The position numbers were made by a program, and so were the translations under genes. 64,000 nt of DNA from Desulfovibrio sp. (GTDB lineage: Bacteria > Desulfobacterota > Desulfovibrionia > Desulfovibrionales > Desulfovibrionaceae), in assembly GCA_016208105.1 (NCBI GenBank), contig JACQYS010000019.1:1-64000 (forward strand), in the 5' to 3' direction. Positions within the stretch are counted from its first letter, which is position 1. Each line of letters opens with the position of its first letter. The notes below the pieces were generated by a model. It did not search any database. It saw only the letters and a list, made by a program, of their open reading frames with translations, and was not told where the DNA came from. Of this stretch, positions 7,264 to 14,983 are shown one piece after another.

Positions 7264-7824
7264 ATGCGCGTTGAACCCATTCGAGAGGAACAGCATGTGA
7301 AGGCAATCAAGAAGTTGCTCAAGGACAACCCGAGGGACCGCTTACTCTTTATCCTGGGCATTAACTCAGGTTTGAGAGTGCAAACGATCCTCACCGAGCT
7401 TCGTGTCAAGCATTTGCTCTACGCAAAGCTGGGCGACAGCATCACCGTCAAGGAAAGAAAGACCGGGAAGACCAACGTCTTCGTGATCAACAAGGAAATC
7501 AAAAAGGCATTCGATGAATACTACATCGACGCCAAACCCGACGAGAACCACTTCCTCTTCCGCAGCAGGAAGGGGGTGAACTATCCCCTGACGACTTTCC
7601 GAGTCACCCGGCTCGTCAAGGAATGGGGAGCCATGATCGGACTGAAGCAGAACCTCGGAGCCCACTCGCTTCGAAAGACCTTCTGCTGGTTCCAGCGAAT
7701 GAAATACGGAACCAGTTGGGAAGTCCTCAGCCGAAGGCTCAATCACAGCTCTCCCAGCATCACCCGGTGCTACCTCGGCATCACGGATGAGTGCGTGGAA
7801 GAAATTCTACACCATACTATATAA
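7264..7824 (+). CDS. compact tyrosine recombinase (catalytic domain only)
   Basis: A 186-aa protein that keeps only the catalytic half of a tyrosine recombinase. R38 lies in NSGLR, a lysine-rich beta-hairpin follows (about 60-70), then H134 and R137 (AHSLRKTF), H161 (LNHSSPS) and the tyrosine nucleophile Y170 (TRCYLG). All expected catalytic residues are present, so it is probably active. It lacks the usual N-terminal core-binding domain, as in small phage and plasmid resolvase-like enzymes. The start at 7264 follows GGAGGG at 7255-7260. It is followed by a strong terminator and then a second, full-size integrase module. Its role may be dimer resolution or an inverted or nested element. Confidence 0.85.
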   Translation: MRVEPIREEQHVKAIKKLLKDNPRDRLLFILGINSGLRVQTILTELRVKHLLYAKLGDSITVKERKTGKTNVFVINKEIKKAFDEYYIDAKPDENHFLFRSRKGVNYPLTTFRVTRLVKEWGAMIGLKQNLGAHSLRKTFCWFQRMKYGTSWEVLSRRLNHSSPSITRCYLGITDECVEEILHHTI

Positions 7825-7827
7825 ACC

Positions 7828-7853
7828 GAATGGGCCTCGAAAGAGGCCCATTC
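7828..7853 (+). terminator. rho-independent terminator after the compact recombinase
   Basis: GAATGGGCCTC (7828-7838) pairs perfectly with GAGGCCCATTC (7843-7853) around a GAAA tetraloop, four bases after the recombinase stop codon. The T-run that follows is weak. Confidence 0.85.
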
Positions 7854-7998
7854 AAAACTATTTGGTTTTAGTAGATAGAACATGCAAAACAGCAGTAAGC
7901 ATGATTTAAAATAATAGTTGAAAACATTTTATGGCGTGATATAAGAGTTGCTGCCCTGAATATTGTACCTGGAGTTGCCAAACAACAATGGAGGAATC

Positions 7999-8373
7999 GT
8001 GCCTGATGTCATTGCTGCGTTGGACAGTGAGCTCGGCAGGGCAATCACCCCCCAAGAGCTTGCCAAAATGTTCGGGCTAAGTGTCAACACCGTGCGCAAG
8101 TACCGCGAGAGGTGGGGCGGTGTCGAAGTAGCCCCTGGAAAAATAAGATTTTTTGAGAACAAGGTGAGGGAGGCAATCCATGCCAGCACTGATCACGAAG
8201 TTCAATCCGCCTCGATGGCGGGGTGTCGTCACAGTCAACGGGAAGCGAAAAGAAAAGTTGTTCCCAGACGGGTCCGAGAAAAGCAAGCGGGCAGCGGAAA
8301 AGTGGGAGGAAAAGCAGCGCCGCATCTTGAAGAAACCGACCCCGATCGCCATGGGCTCGCCGAAGCTGATTGA
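7999..8373 (+). CDS. excisionase-like helix-turn-helix protein overlapping the integrase
   Basis: The first about 60 residues contain ITPQELAKMFGLSVNTVRKYRERW, a clear helix-turn-helix, followed by GGVEV and KIRFFEN, the beta-wing layout of MerR/Xis-type excisionases and plasmid HTH proteins. I prefer the GTG at 7999, which has GGAGGA at 7990-7995; a TTG at 7963 is also possible. The frame runs on 194 bases into the integrase gene in another frame, so the last about 65 residues are probably not under selection, or the gene was shortened by a mutation. Its place just before an integrase suggests directionality control. Confidence 0.5.
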   Translation: MPDVIAALDSELGRAITPQELAKMFGLSVNTVRKYRERWGGVEVAPGKIRFFENKVREAIHASTDHEVQSASMAGCRHSQREAKRKVVPRRVREKQAGSGKVGGKAAPHLEETDPDRHGLAEAD

Positions 8374-9289
8374 CCTGGCCAATTCCTATCTGGACTTCGT
8401 AACCACTCGCCAGAGCAGGAAAACTTATGTTGAAAAACAGGGGGTTTTGAAGAGGGCTCTCAGCCGCTTTGGAAATTCCACTGAGTTGGACGACATCACC
8501 GTCCCGGATGCCCTGAAGTTCCTCACCGATCAATATAAGAAGCGCTCGGGATACGCGGCGAACAAGGAGCGCAAGGTTTTGATCAGTGCCTGGAATTGGG
8601 GGAGGAGGTACCTGCCGAACTTCCCTGAGGGTCAGTGTCCTTTCCAAACCATCGACCGTTTTCCTGAGAAGCGTCAACCCAGGTATGTACCCTCGGAGGA
8701 GGACTTCTGGAAAGTGTACGAAGTGGCCACAGGGCAGGACCGGGTCATGCTGCTGGTCTTCCTCTTCCTGGCGGCGCGGCGAAGCGAAGTGTTTCGCCTC
8801 AAATGGTCGGACATCGACTTCGCAGCGAACACCGTTACCCTTTGGACCAGGAAACGCGCTGGAGGCGACCTGGAGGCCGACCCAGTGCCCATGGTGCAGC
8901 GACTGAAGAAGGTCCTCATGGCGTGGTGGGAGCACAGGCCCATCGCCTCAGACTTCGTCTTCGTGAACGTGGAGGAGCATGCGTTCTGCAAGGAATACCT
9001 GGGCCAGCCCTTCACCAACAGGCAGCACCTGATGGAACGCCTGTGCAAGAAAGCAGGTGTGAGGGAGTTCGGATTTCACTCCATCCGCCACCTCACCGCA
9101 AGCATACTTTATCAAGAAGGACAGCCAGTTGCAGTGGTCCAGGCTGTTCTTCGGCATAAGTCGCCGCAGACTACCACGAGGTACCTGCAGACCCTTGGGT
9201 TCAAGCAGACTCACGAAGCAATGGAAGCGGTGATGGGGCAGCGAGGTCCGGGGAAGGTGATCAGCATTCAGAAAGCTGCTCAAGAGTGA
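8180..9289 (+). CDS. tyrosine integrase of the tRNA-Glu element
   Basis: A 369-aa phage/ICE-type tyrosine recombinase. The N-terminus (about 10-50) resembles a DNA-arm-binding domain, and about 62-160 is the core-binding domain. The catalytic domain has R200 (ARRSEV), a beta-hairpin lysine near 225, H300 and R303 (FHSIRHLTA), H326 (LRHKS) and the nucleophile Y335 (TTTRYLQ). The start at 8180 has GGGAGG at 8168-8173. The gene ends 94 bases from the 3' end of a tRNA-Glu gene on the other strand, the classic geometry for an integrase next to its own attachment site. The element therefore extends to the left. Confidence 0.93.
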   Translation: MPALITKFNPPRWRGVVTVNGKRKEKLFPDGSEKSKRAAEKWEEKQRRILKKPTPIAMGSPKLIDLANSYLDFVTTRQSRKTYVEKQGVLKRALSRFGNSTELDDITVPDALKFLTDQYKKRSGYAANKERKVLISAWNWGRRYLPNFPEGQCPFQTIDRFPEKRQPRYVPSEEDFWKVYEVATGQDRVMLLVFLFLAARRSEVFRLKWSDIDFAANTVTLWTRKRAGGDLEADPVPMVQRLKKVLMAWWEHRPIASDFVFVNVEEHAFCKEYLGQPFTNRQHLMERLCKKAGVREFGFHSIRHLTASILYQEGQPVAVVQAVLRHKSPQTTTRYLQTLGFKQTHEAMEAVMGQRGPGKVISIQKAAQE

Positions 9290-9346
9290 GTAGCAATATC
9301 CGACCACAGAAGTCGTAAATGTGGACTTCGTGTGGACCAACGAAAA

Positions 9347-9375
9347 AGCGGGTTAGGAGATTGTCCTAACCCGCT
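9347..9375 (-). terminator. terminator of the tRNA-Lys/tRNA-Glu transcript
   Basis: AGCGGGTTAGGA (9347-9358) pairs with TCCTAACCCGCT (9364-9375). Read on the minus strand the stem is followed by TTTTT, just after the tRNA-Glu 3' end, so it terminates the tRNA transcript. It lies on the element side of the tRNA end. Confidence 0.85.
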
Positions 9376-9383
9376 GATTTTCT

Positions 9384-9459
9384 TGGCGTCCCCAAGGGGA
9401 TTTGAACCCCTGTTAGCGGCGTGAGAGGCCGCCGTCCTAGGCCACTAGACGATGGGGAC
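9384..9459 (-). tRNA. tRNA-Glu (CTC)
   Basis: The 76-base sequence on the minus strand begins with the acceptor arm GTCCCCA, which pairs with TGGGGAC. It has a D-arm, an anticodon stem GCGGC/GCCGC with loop CTCTCAC giving anticodon CTC, and the T-arm AGGGG TTCAAAT CCCCT. The CCA end is encoded at 9384-9386. It is the likely integration target of the adjacent element. Confidence 0.95.
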
Positions 9460-9469
9460 GCGCTGTGTA

Positions 9470-9545
9470 TGGTGGGCCGTGCAGGATTCGAACCTGCGAC
9501 TCTCTGCTTAAAAGGCAGGTACTCTACCGACTGAGTTAACGGCCC
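9470..9545 (-). tRNA. tRNA-Lys (TTT)
   Basis: The 76-base minus-strand gene has the acceptor arm GGGCCGT/ACGGCCC, an anticodon stem CCTGC with loop CTTTTAA giving anticodon TTT, the T-arm GCAGG TTCGAAT CCTGC and an encoded CCA at 9470-9472. It is ten bases upstream of tRNA-Glu and co-transcribed with it. Confidence 0.95.
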
Positions 9546-9650
9546 GTCCGCGTGAGCGGAGGAACCGTGTACCCGCATGGCCTCACGCTGTCAAGGCAAA
9601 TGGCTCTACTTGCTGGCAAGCCCTGCGTCAACAGGAAACTAAACCCTCAC

Positions 9651-11234
9651 CTACTCGCCGGCCAAACGCTCACGAACCACGCTGGTGAGAAGATGCACCA
9701 GCATCATGTGGACGTCCTCGATGAACTGATAATTTTCCGAGGGAACAATAAAGCACTCATCCACCAAACCCTTGAGCTTTCCCCCCGTGAAACCGGTAAG
9801 CCCCACCGTGCGGGCTCCCCGGTCGCGGGCGAGCTCCATGGCCTTGATGACGTTTCCGCTCATACCGCCGCCCGAAATGCCGATGACCACATCCCCTGGA
9901 TTGACCAGATTGCGCATCTGCCCGGAGAAGATGTCCTCGAAACCAACGTCGTTGCCCCAGGCGGTCATGAGGGGGATGTTGTCCGTGAGCGGTATGGCCC
10001 GGAAGCCCCTATTGCCGTTGACGGCCACGGCTTTGGCCAGGTCCGAGCTAAAATGCGAAGCCGTGGCCGCGGACCCGCCGTTGCCCATGACGAACACCTG
10101 CTTGTCCGCCACATAGGCGGCGTGCAGCATGTCGGCAATGCGCCCGATCTGGTTTTTGTCCAGGCGGCTGACAACGGCGCGCATCCCAAGCAAGTAGCCT
10201 TCCGGGGTGATGGTGGCCTTGAAGCGCCCCGTTTGGTCCAAAGTGATCTGGGAGCCGCCGTCCTCAAAATCGAACGTCAACTCCTGAAGACCCTTGGCTG
10301 TGAGTTCTCGGCTTATTCGCTCCTGCTTGTCCGGTTCGGCGAAGACGAGCAGGAAACCTCCACCGCCCGCGCCCGTGATCTTGCCGCCGAGCGCCCCGCA
10401 GCGCATTGCCGTAGCGTAGTATTCGTCAATCTCCGGGTTGGAGACCGAGGTGGAGAAGCGTTTCTTCTGTTGCCAGGACTCATGGAGCAACGTCCCTATT
10501 TCCAGGATGTCGCCGCCCTCAAGGATGTCGCGCATGCGGAAGGCTGTCAGCTTGACTGCGTGCAACGCTTGCAAAACGTCCTGGTCGTTCCCCTTTGTGG
10601 CCTGGCGCTGACCTTCCAGGATCCGGGCGGAGTCGCGCGAGGAGCCCGTATGGAAAAGCATCAGGTGACGGCGCAGCTCCCCCAGACGAGAACGGCTGAC
10701 AGCCAAGGGCTCGACCTTGGTCCCCGAGGCGTCGAAGGTCATGAAATTGAGTCCGCCAAAGGCGGAGGCGTATTGATCCTGCATGCCTATGGGCCGCCCC
10801 AGAACGGTCAATTCGATGTGCGTGGCCAGTTCGGCCACCTGGGCTTGATCCATGGGCGTGCCTACATATGCGCCGATGCAGCGGGCCAGGCTGGTGGCCA
10901 CCGCCCCGGACAGGCCCAAGCCCGAACCCGGAGGAATATCCGATTTGAGCTGGAGCATGACCCCGTTTTTGACGCCAAAATACTTGAGCATGGCCTTGGG
11001 GATGCGAAGGGCGTCCTTCAGGTTTGCTTGCTCCAGATCCGCTATGCGCTGATGGAGCTGATAGTCGGAGGAGGTTATCTCGATCTCACGGCCTGGGATT
11101 TCCTGGAGAACCGAATAGAAGTATTTGTCGATGGTGATGGAAAGCACTGCCCCGCCATGGGCTTCGTAGTAGGCCGGGAGGTCGGTCCCACCGCCACCGA
11201 AGCTCAAGCGGACTGGAGATTTGGCAATGATCAT
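9651..11234 (-). CDS. heptose-7-phosphate kinase fused to SIS phosphoheptose isomerase (HddA-GmhA)
   Basis: A 527-aa natural fusion. Residues 1-345 are a GHMP kinase of the D-glycero-D-manno-heptose 7-phosphate kinase type: SFGGGGTDLPAYYE (11-24), the ATP loop PPGSGLGLSGA (101-111) and GKITGAGGGGF (284-294). Residues about 355-527 are a SIS isomerase like GmhA: MGNGGSAATASHFSSDL (383-399), ISGGGMSGN (453-461) and a C-terminal ENYQFIEDVHM helix (500-510). One chain would turn sedoheptulose 7-phosphate into heptose 7-phosphate and then into the 1,7-bisphosphate. A GNAT gene and a nucleotidyltransferase lie directly upstream in the operon. The missing step is the GmhB phosphatase, not seen here. 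Confidence 0.88.
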   Translation of the reverse strand: MIIAKSPVRLSFGGGGTDLPAYYEAHGGAVLSITIDKYFYSVLQEIPGREIEITSSDYQLHQRIADLEQANLKDALRIPKAMLKYFGVKNGVMLQLKSDIPPGSGLGLSGAVATSLARCIGAYVGTPMDQAQVAELATHIELTVLGRPIGMQDQYASAFGGLNFMTFDASGTKVEPLAVSRSRLGELRRHLMLFHTGSSRDSARILEGQRQATKGNDQDVLQALHAVKLTAFRMRDILEGGDILEIGTLLHESWQQKKRFSTSVSNPEIDEYYATAMRCGALGGKITGAGGGGFLLVFAEPDKQERISRELTAKGLQELTFDFEDGGSQITLDQTGRFKATITPEGYLLGMRAVVSRLDKNQIGRIADMLHAAYVADKQVFVMGNGGSAATASHFSSDLAKAVAVNGNRGFRAIPLTDNIPLMTAWGNDVGFEDIFSGQMRNLVNPGDVVIGISGGGMSGNVIKAMELARDRGARTVGLTGFTGGKLKGLVDECFIVPSENYQFIEDVHMMLVHLLTSVVRERLAGE

Positions 11235-11920
11235 GACGTCATTCCTCTTCGCATGTGGAAGGCGACCGCGGCTCCGGCCAGCCGGAAGCCGTTTTTTTCA
11301 TAAAAAAGGCAGGCAGGAACATTCTCGCTTTCGGTGGTCACCTCTATGCGAGTGTACCCATTGAAAGCGGCCCAGGACTTGAGGCGTCCTAGCAGCAAGG
11401 ACCCCCTGCCTCGGGCGGAGGGCAATGCGGAAACGAGATCGATGACCACCACGGATTCCCTCAGCTTGAAGCTCACGAACGCGCCCTGGTCCAAAAATTT
11501 CATTATTTCGGTCGAGGCCATGGAATTGAATATCCATCGTCTCTGGTGCTCGATGCGTTCACCGTCGGTTATCAGCGGATCAAGGCCGAATCTGTTGTAT
11601 TGAAAATTGGCGGCATGGGCGTCCAACTCAGATTGGGGGAACTCCACGGCTCCCTGCGGCTCCCCGGCAGCCGCTCCGGACATCCCTGAAAGGTCGGCTA
11701 CGAACGTTGGTTGCACACAGATCTTGCGGAGTCCCATTTTCTGCAGCTCTTTTGAACCAGCAACATCCTGGGCAGGGAGCTTGGCGTCGGCCATGAAGGG
11801 AGATGGAAGCGATGCGAGTTCACCGGCAAGGGCGTCATAGTCGAACCGGGTCACGCGGTAATAATCAAGGCCAAAGGCTTCGCTGTCGAAACCCTGGCGG
11901 GCCAGGCAGGTCAGGTTCAT
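11231..11920 (-). CDS. GNAT-family sugar N-acetyltransferase-like protein
   Basis: A 229-aa protein. The N-terminal part starts with DSEAFGLDYYRVT, similar to the opening of WecD/RffC-type sugar amine acetyltransferases (ES.FFG...). The C-terminal part has the GNAT core: a VVVIDLVSALPSARGRG strand and pyrophosphate-binding loop (about 158-175) and FYEKNGFRLAG (about 208-218). These enzymes transfer acetyl from acetyl-CoA to an amino sugar nucleotide. Its stop overlaps the start of the kinase-isomerase by four bases, so the genes are translationally coupled. The ribosome site is AGAGG just upstream. The acceptor is unknown. Confidence 0.75.
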   Translation of the reverse strand: MNLTCLARQGFDSEAFGLDYYRVTRFDYDALAGELASLPSPFMADAKLPAQDVAGSKELQKMGLRKICVQPTFVADLSGMSGAAAGEPQGAVEFPQSELDAHAANFQYNRFGLDPLITDGERIEHQRRWIFNSMASTEIMKFLDQGAFVSFKLRESVVVIDLVSALPSARGRGSLLLGRLKSWAAFNGYTRIEVTTESENVPACLFYEKNGFRLAGAAVAFHMRRGMTS

Positions 11921-11930
11921 GGTCGCCTCT

Positions 11931-12632
11931 TTAATGCGCGAACAACAGGGCGTCGGCTTTGGCCAGCTTCTCGGGCGAGCCGATGTCGATCAGGCATTCC
12001 TCGATGGGATAGCCGTACATGGCCGCCCCAGCCGCAAGCATGGCAGGGAACACGTCCTTGCCGAAATCAGAGAACCCTGATGCAAAAATGTAGTCCAATA
12101 CTCCCGGCTCGCAGGCATACACCCCGGCATTGGCAAGGTCCGTGAAGGCTACGGGCGGCTTCTCCACGAACCGGGTGATGCGCCCCTGGTTTTCCATATC
12201 CACCAGCCCGCACTGGGTCGGGTTATCCACCCGGTAAAGCCCCACCGTTGCCAGGCCAGCCTTTCTAACATGATAACGGCAAAAGGCGGTGACGTCGAAC
12301 TCCGAGAGAACATCCCCATACCAGACCAGAAACGGCTCGTGCAGGTGCTCGCGGAAAGCATTGAGCGCCCCGGCAGTTCCCAGAAGCTCCTTCTCCACAG
12401 AAAAATGAAGCCTGACGCCGAAAGCCGAGCCGTCCCCGAAGTGATCCAGCACCACCTGGGGCAAGTGGTGCAGGTTGATGCATATGTCCACAACGCCGTG
12501 GCGGGCCAGATGCCGCACCGTGCGCTCCAAAAGCGGCACCCCGGCCACTGGAACCATGGGTTTGGGACAGGTGTCGGTCAACGGGCGCAGTCTGGTGCCT
12601 AGTCCGGCGCTCAAAACAACCGCGGTCTTCAC
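11931..12632 (-). CDS. sugar-1-phosphate nucleotidyltransferase (HddC-like)
   Basis: A 233-aa NTP-transferase. The N-terminus TAVVLSAGLGTRLRPLT is the nucleotide-binding signature, followed by PKPMVPVAG, then WYGDVL (about 103-108) with the metal-binding Asp and a FVEKP motif (about 150). In heptose pathways the HddC enzyme couples D-glycero-alpha-D-manno-heptose 1-phosphate to GTP; glucose or muramate uridylyltransferases have the same fold. I chose the GTG at 12632 because GGAGG lies five bases before it; a TTG at 12647 is the longer option. The gene is ten bases upstream of the acetyltransferase. Two small palindromes (12660-12676 and 12680-12692) lie in the promoter region. Confidence 0.8.
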   Translation of the reverse strand: MKTAVVLSAGLGTRLRPLTDTCPKPMVPVAGVPLLERTVRHLARHGVVDICINLHHLPQVVLDHFGDGSAFGVRLHFSVEKELLGTAGALNAFREHLHEPFLVWYGDVLSEFDVTAFCRYHVRKAGLATVGLYRVDNPTQCGLVDMENQGRITRFVEKPPVAFTDLANAGVYACEPGVLDYIFASGFSDFGKDVFPAMLAAGAAMYGYPIEECLIDIGSPEKLAKADALLFAH

Positions 12633-12659
12633 CAAAGCCTCCCGCAAGGACCAGGCGCC

Positions 12660-12692
12660 GACGTGTGAGACACGTCATACTGGCCACCAGTC
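12660..12692 (-). promoter_or_regulatory. two short palindromes upstream of the heptose cluster
   Basis: GACGTGT-gag-ACACGTC (12660-12676) and ACTGG-cca-CCAGT (12680-12692) lie side by side in the 148-bp gap before the nucleotidyltransferase. They may be operators or RNA hairpins in the leader; no regulator can be named. Confidence 0.3.
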
Positions 12693-12795
12693 TTATGCCC
12701 GGGTAGAGGGGCGGCTAACGCCTTATTCCGGCTCCTTCCATAATGCCCGATGCGCGGATTCAGCTGAGCCGCAAGGATGGGGCAACCGCCAATAT

Positions 12796-13902
12796 TCACT
12801 CAGCGGCCTCGGCCAGAGCCGCGTCGGGCTGGGGCGGTTTGGTGCCGGGCAAGGTGGTCTCCACCTGAATGAAGGCCGCCCTGTCATTGACGTTCATTTC
12901 TTTGTACTGAGGGCATTTGGCACAGGTGGACATGGCGTTGGGCGTGTTGATGGTCGCCCGCACCTTCTGGAACTTTTCATTGTTCCAGATATCCTCGACT
13001 CCCTCAACGTTCAGATCGCCCATGATGTCCTTGGAAAGCATGCACAGGCGCACCTTGCCGTCGGACTGCACGAATATCTCCTCCCAAGGCCTGGGGCATT
13101 TCTTGTGCAGAGCCTGAACGGGCTCCAGCACGGGCTTGCCGGAGAGGTCGAAGCGGTCTGGGATGGTGAGCTTGAGCCCATGGGCCTTGGCTCGGCGCGC
13201 GGCCTCATCCAGAACGGAGTTGGTGAGTTCCTTGTGGTCGAAGAGGATCTCGTCCACCATTTCCTGCCCATAGGCGATCATGTGGACCATCTTGGCTTCG
13301 TCCATGCCCAGGCTCGCAGCCAGGTCCACAAAATCGGGGAATTCCTCAACATTGGAGCGCATGCCCACAAAGACCATGCGCAGATGCGGATGAGAAACGC
13401 CCAGTTCCCGCTTCTTGGCAACAACCTTCTTGATGTTGGAGATGACCGTATCGAAATCAGCACCCCTGCGGATGCGGTTGTAGGTCTCGGCCTTTGCCCC
13501 GTCCACGGAGAAGTTGAGATAGGCCAGGCCGCCCTTGAGAAAGCGGTCAATCATCTCTTCCTTGAGGAGCATGGCGTTGGTAAGGACGAAGATCTTCGGG
13601 CCGCGCGGTGCAAGCAGATCGAAGTAGCGGCCCAGGTGCTTGTTCATGAGCGGCTCGCCCCAACCAAAGAGCGAAGCGTCGTGAATGGTGTTCCAGTACG
13701 GCTCTGTCTTTTCGAAAACCTCGGGCTGAAGGTCCCTGCCCACGAAGTCCCGGTGCGACTGTCCGCACATGGCGCAACGGAGGTTGCAGCGGTTGGTGGT
13801 CTCAAAGACCAGTCGCTGGGGCTTGGACGTTAGTATCACGCGCTCTTCGGCCAGTTCGCGGTCGTTGAGCGCTTTATTGTCGAGTGCGGCTTGGCTGGGC
13901 AT
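12796..13902 (-). CDS. radical SAM/SPASM protein
   Basis: A 368-aa radical SAM enzyme. The cluster motif is C39-x3-C43-x2-C46 (TNRCNLRCAMCGQS), with GWGEP near 80 as the GGEP-like SAM-binding motif. A SPASM-type C-terminal segment has Cys residues around CMLSKDIMGDL and STCAKCPQY for auxiliary Fe-S clusters. Such proteins modify peptides or sugars by radical chemistry. AGGAGG precedes the start. It is the first gene of the minus-strand run that leads into the heptose cluster after a 148-bp gap, so a role in surface glycan or glycoprotein modification is plausible but inferred. Confidence 0.8.
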   Translation of the reverse strand: MPSQAALDNKALNDRELAEERVILTSKPQRLVFETTNRCNLRCAMCGQSHRDFVGRDLQPEVFEKTEPYWNTIHDASLFGWGEPLMNKHLGRYFDLLAPRGPKIFVLTNAMLLKEEMIDRFLKGGLAYLNFSVDGAKAETYNRIRRGADFDTVISNIKKVVAKKRELGVSHPHLRMVFVGMRSNVEEFPDFVDLAASLGMDEAKMVHMIAYGQEMVDEILFDHKELTNSVLDEAARRAKAHGLKLTIPDRFDLSGKPVLEPVQALHKKCPRPWEEIFVQSDGKVRLCMLSKDIMGDLNVEGVEDIWNNEKFQKVRATINTPNAMSTCAKCPQYKEMNVNDRAAFIQVETTLPGTKPPQPDAALAEAAE

Positions 13903-13959
13903 GGAAAGGTTCCTCCTGGCGGGAGGCGGATAAAATCATCTTTTGTCCGGCAAGGCAAT

Positions 13960-13986
13960 ACCGGGCCCGGCATACCTGGGCCCGGT
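13960..13986. terminator. GC-rich inverted repeat, possible terminator
   Basis: ACCGGGCCC (13960-13968) pairs with GGGCCCGGT (13978-13986). It lies between the NYN protein gene and the radical SAM gene, both on the minus strand. No T-run follows on either strand, so termination is uncertain. Confidence 0.4.
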
Positions 13987-14040
13987 CAGAAGGAGCCATC
14001 GTCTAGCACCTTTCGCCAGCGTACGGGTGTCAGCGGGCGA

Positions 14041-14778
14041 TTAGAACAACGTTGCAAGGGGTTCGTCGGGCAGGTCGTCCTCTTCCGATTCAGGACTCGG
14101 CAATGAGACCACCCGCGCGGAGGGGGCATGAGCGCGTTCAGGAGCCGGCAGGCTGAATTCGATCACCCCGTCAGCATGCTCGCGCAGTTTGTCCGAAAGG
14201 TAGTAGCCGAATTTGGCCACGAACACCAAAAGCCCGTGTTCCCGGGCAAAATTCATGGCCGGAATCATGTCCGCGTCTCCGGTTAAGAGCACGATCTTAT
14301 CCACCATGGCCCGAGCGGCCATCCAGGCGATATCGAGCCCCATGAGCATGTCCACCTCCTTCTGCACCAGGTTGATGGCCACGTCCTGGGGCTGAAGGGG
14401 GCGGTTGTTCCCAAGTGTTTCCATGATGACGCGCATGTTCTTCTTGTTGAGCTTCCAGCCCTGCATGGCCAGGGACCCAAGGCGAAGCTGCATGCGGGGC
14501 ATGCGCATGAGGTGGTCGAGGTATTCGTTCTTGATGCGGTATTGATCCGTCGAGCTGAACTCGATCTCCCGCTGGGAGATGGGGTGCACGGCTTTGCCTC
14601 CGTAGGGAGGCGAGTCGTAATAGTAGGCGCGGAAGAGCCTGTCACTGGCGAATTCCGCATCATCCATGATGAGATCGCACGCCTGCTTGACCGATTCCGC
14701 CGTGGGGGGCTGGCCGAGGCGGGCCTCCAGGTGCTTCATCCAGAAGAAACTACCATCGATGAGGATAGAGACATTCAT
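14041..14778 (-). CDS. NYN domain (LabA/DUF88-type) protein
   Basis: A 245-aa protein of the NYN/PIN-like nuclease fold. MNVSILIDGSFFW carries the first catalytic-type Asp (D8), and a later motif, KIVLLTGDADMIPAMNFA (about 160-177), carries the second acidic pair. HGLLVFVAKFG follows. In characterised members these aspartates bind a metal and cleave RNA. The C-terminal 35 residues are acidic and disordered (PESEEDDLPDEP). It is transcribed away from the GAF-SpoIIE gene. A housekeeping RNA-processing role is possible; the substrate is unknown. Confidence 0.8.
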   Translation of the reverse strand: MNVSILIDGSFFWMKHLEARLGQPPTAESVKQACDLIMDDAEFASDRLFRAYYYDSPPYGGKAVHPISQREIEFSSTDQYRIKNEYLDHLMRMPRMQLRLGSLAMQGWKLNKKNMRVIMETLGNNRPLQPQDVAINLVQKEVDMLMGLDIAWMAARAMVDKIVLLTGDADMIPAMNFAREHGLLVFVAKFGYYLSDKLREHADGVIEFSLPAPERAHAPSARVVSLPSPESEEDDLPDEPLATLF

Positions 14779-14983
14779 ATCGAGGACTCCGATAAAGTGT
14801 ATTCAGGGCTTGCCTGTAGGCTTTGCGGTGGACCGCGTCAAAGGGGGAGTATCGAAGCCCTGTGTTTTCCCATACTCCTGCACTGCCCGATGTGGCGTGC
14901 GGCATAAAAAAGAATACGCCGCAAGACATGGCCTCATTCCAAGCACGCTGGACATGCTCTCTATTTCCGGGCAAGAAAATTTC

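Noticed and set aside
9552-11303. 583-codon open frame on the plus strand
   Set aside because: It is antisense to the kinase-isomerase fusion, has no ribosome site or family motif, and runs through the tRNA-Lys side. High GC coding on the minus strand creates it.
12475-13833. 452-codon open frame on the plus strand
   Set aside because: Antisense to the radical SAM gene and the nucleotidyltransferase; no motif.
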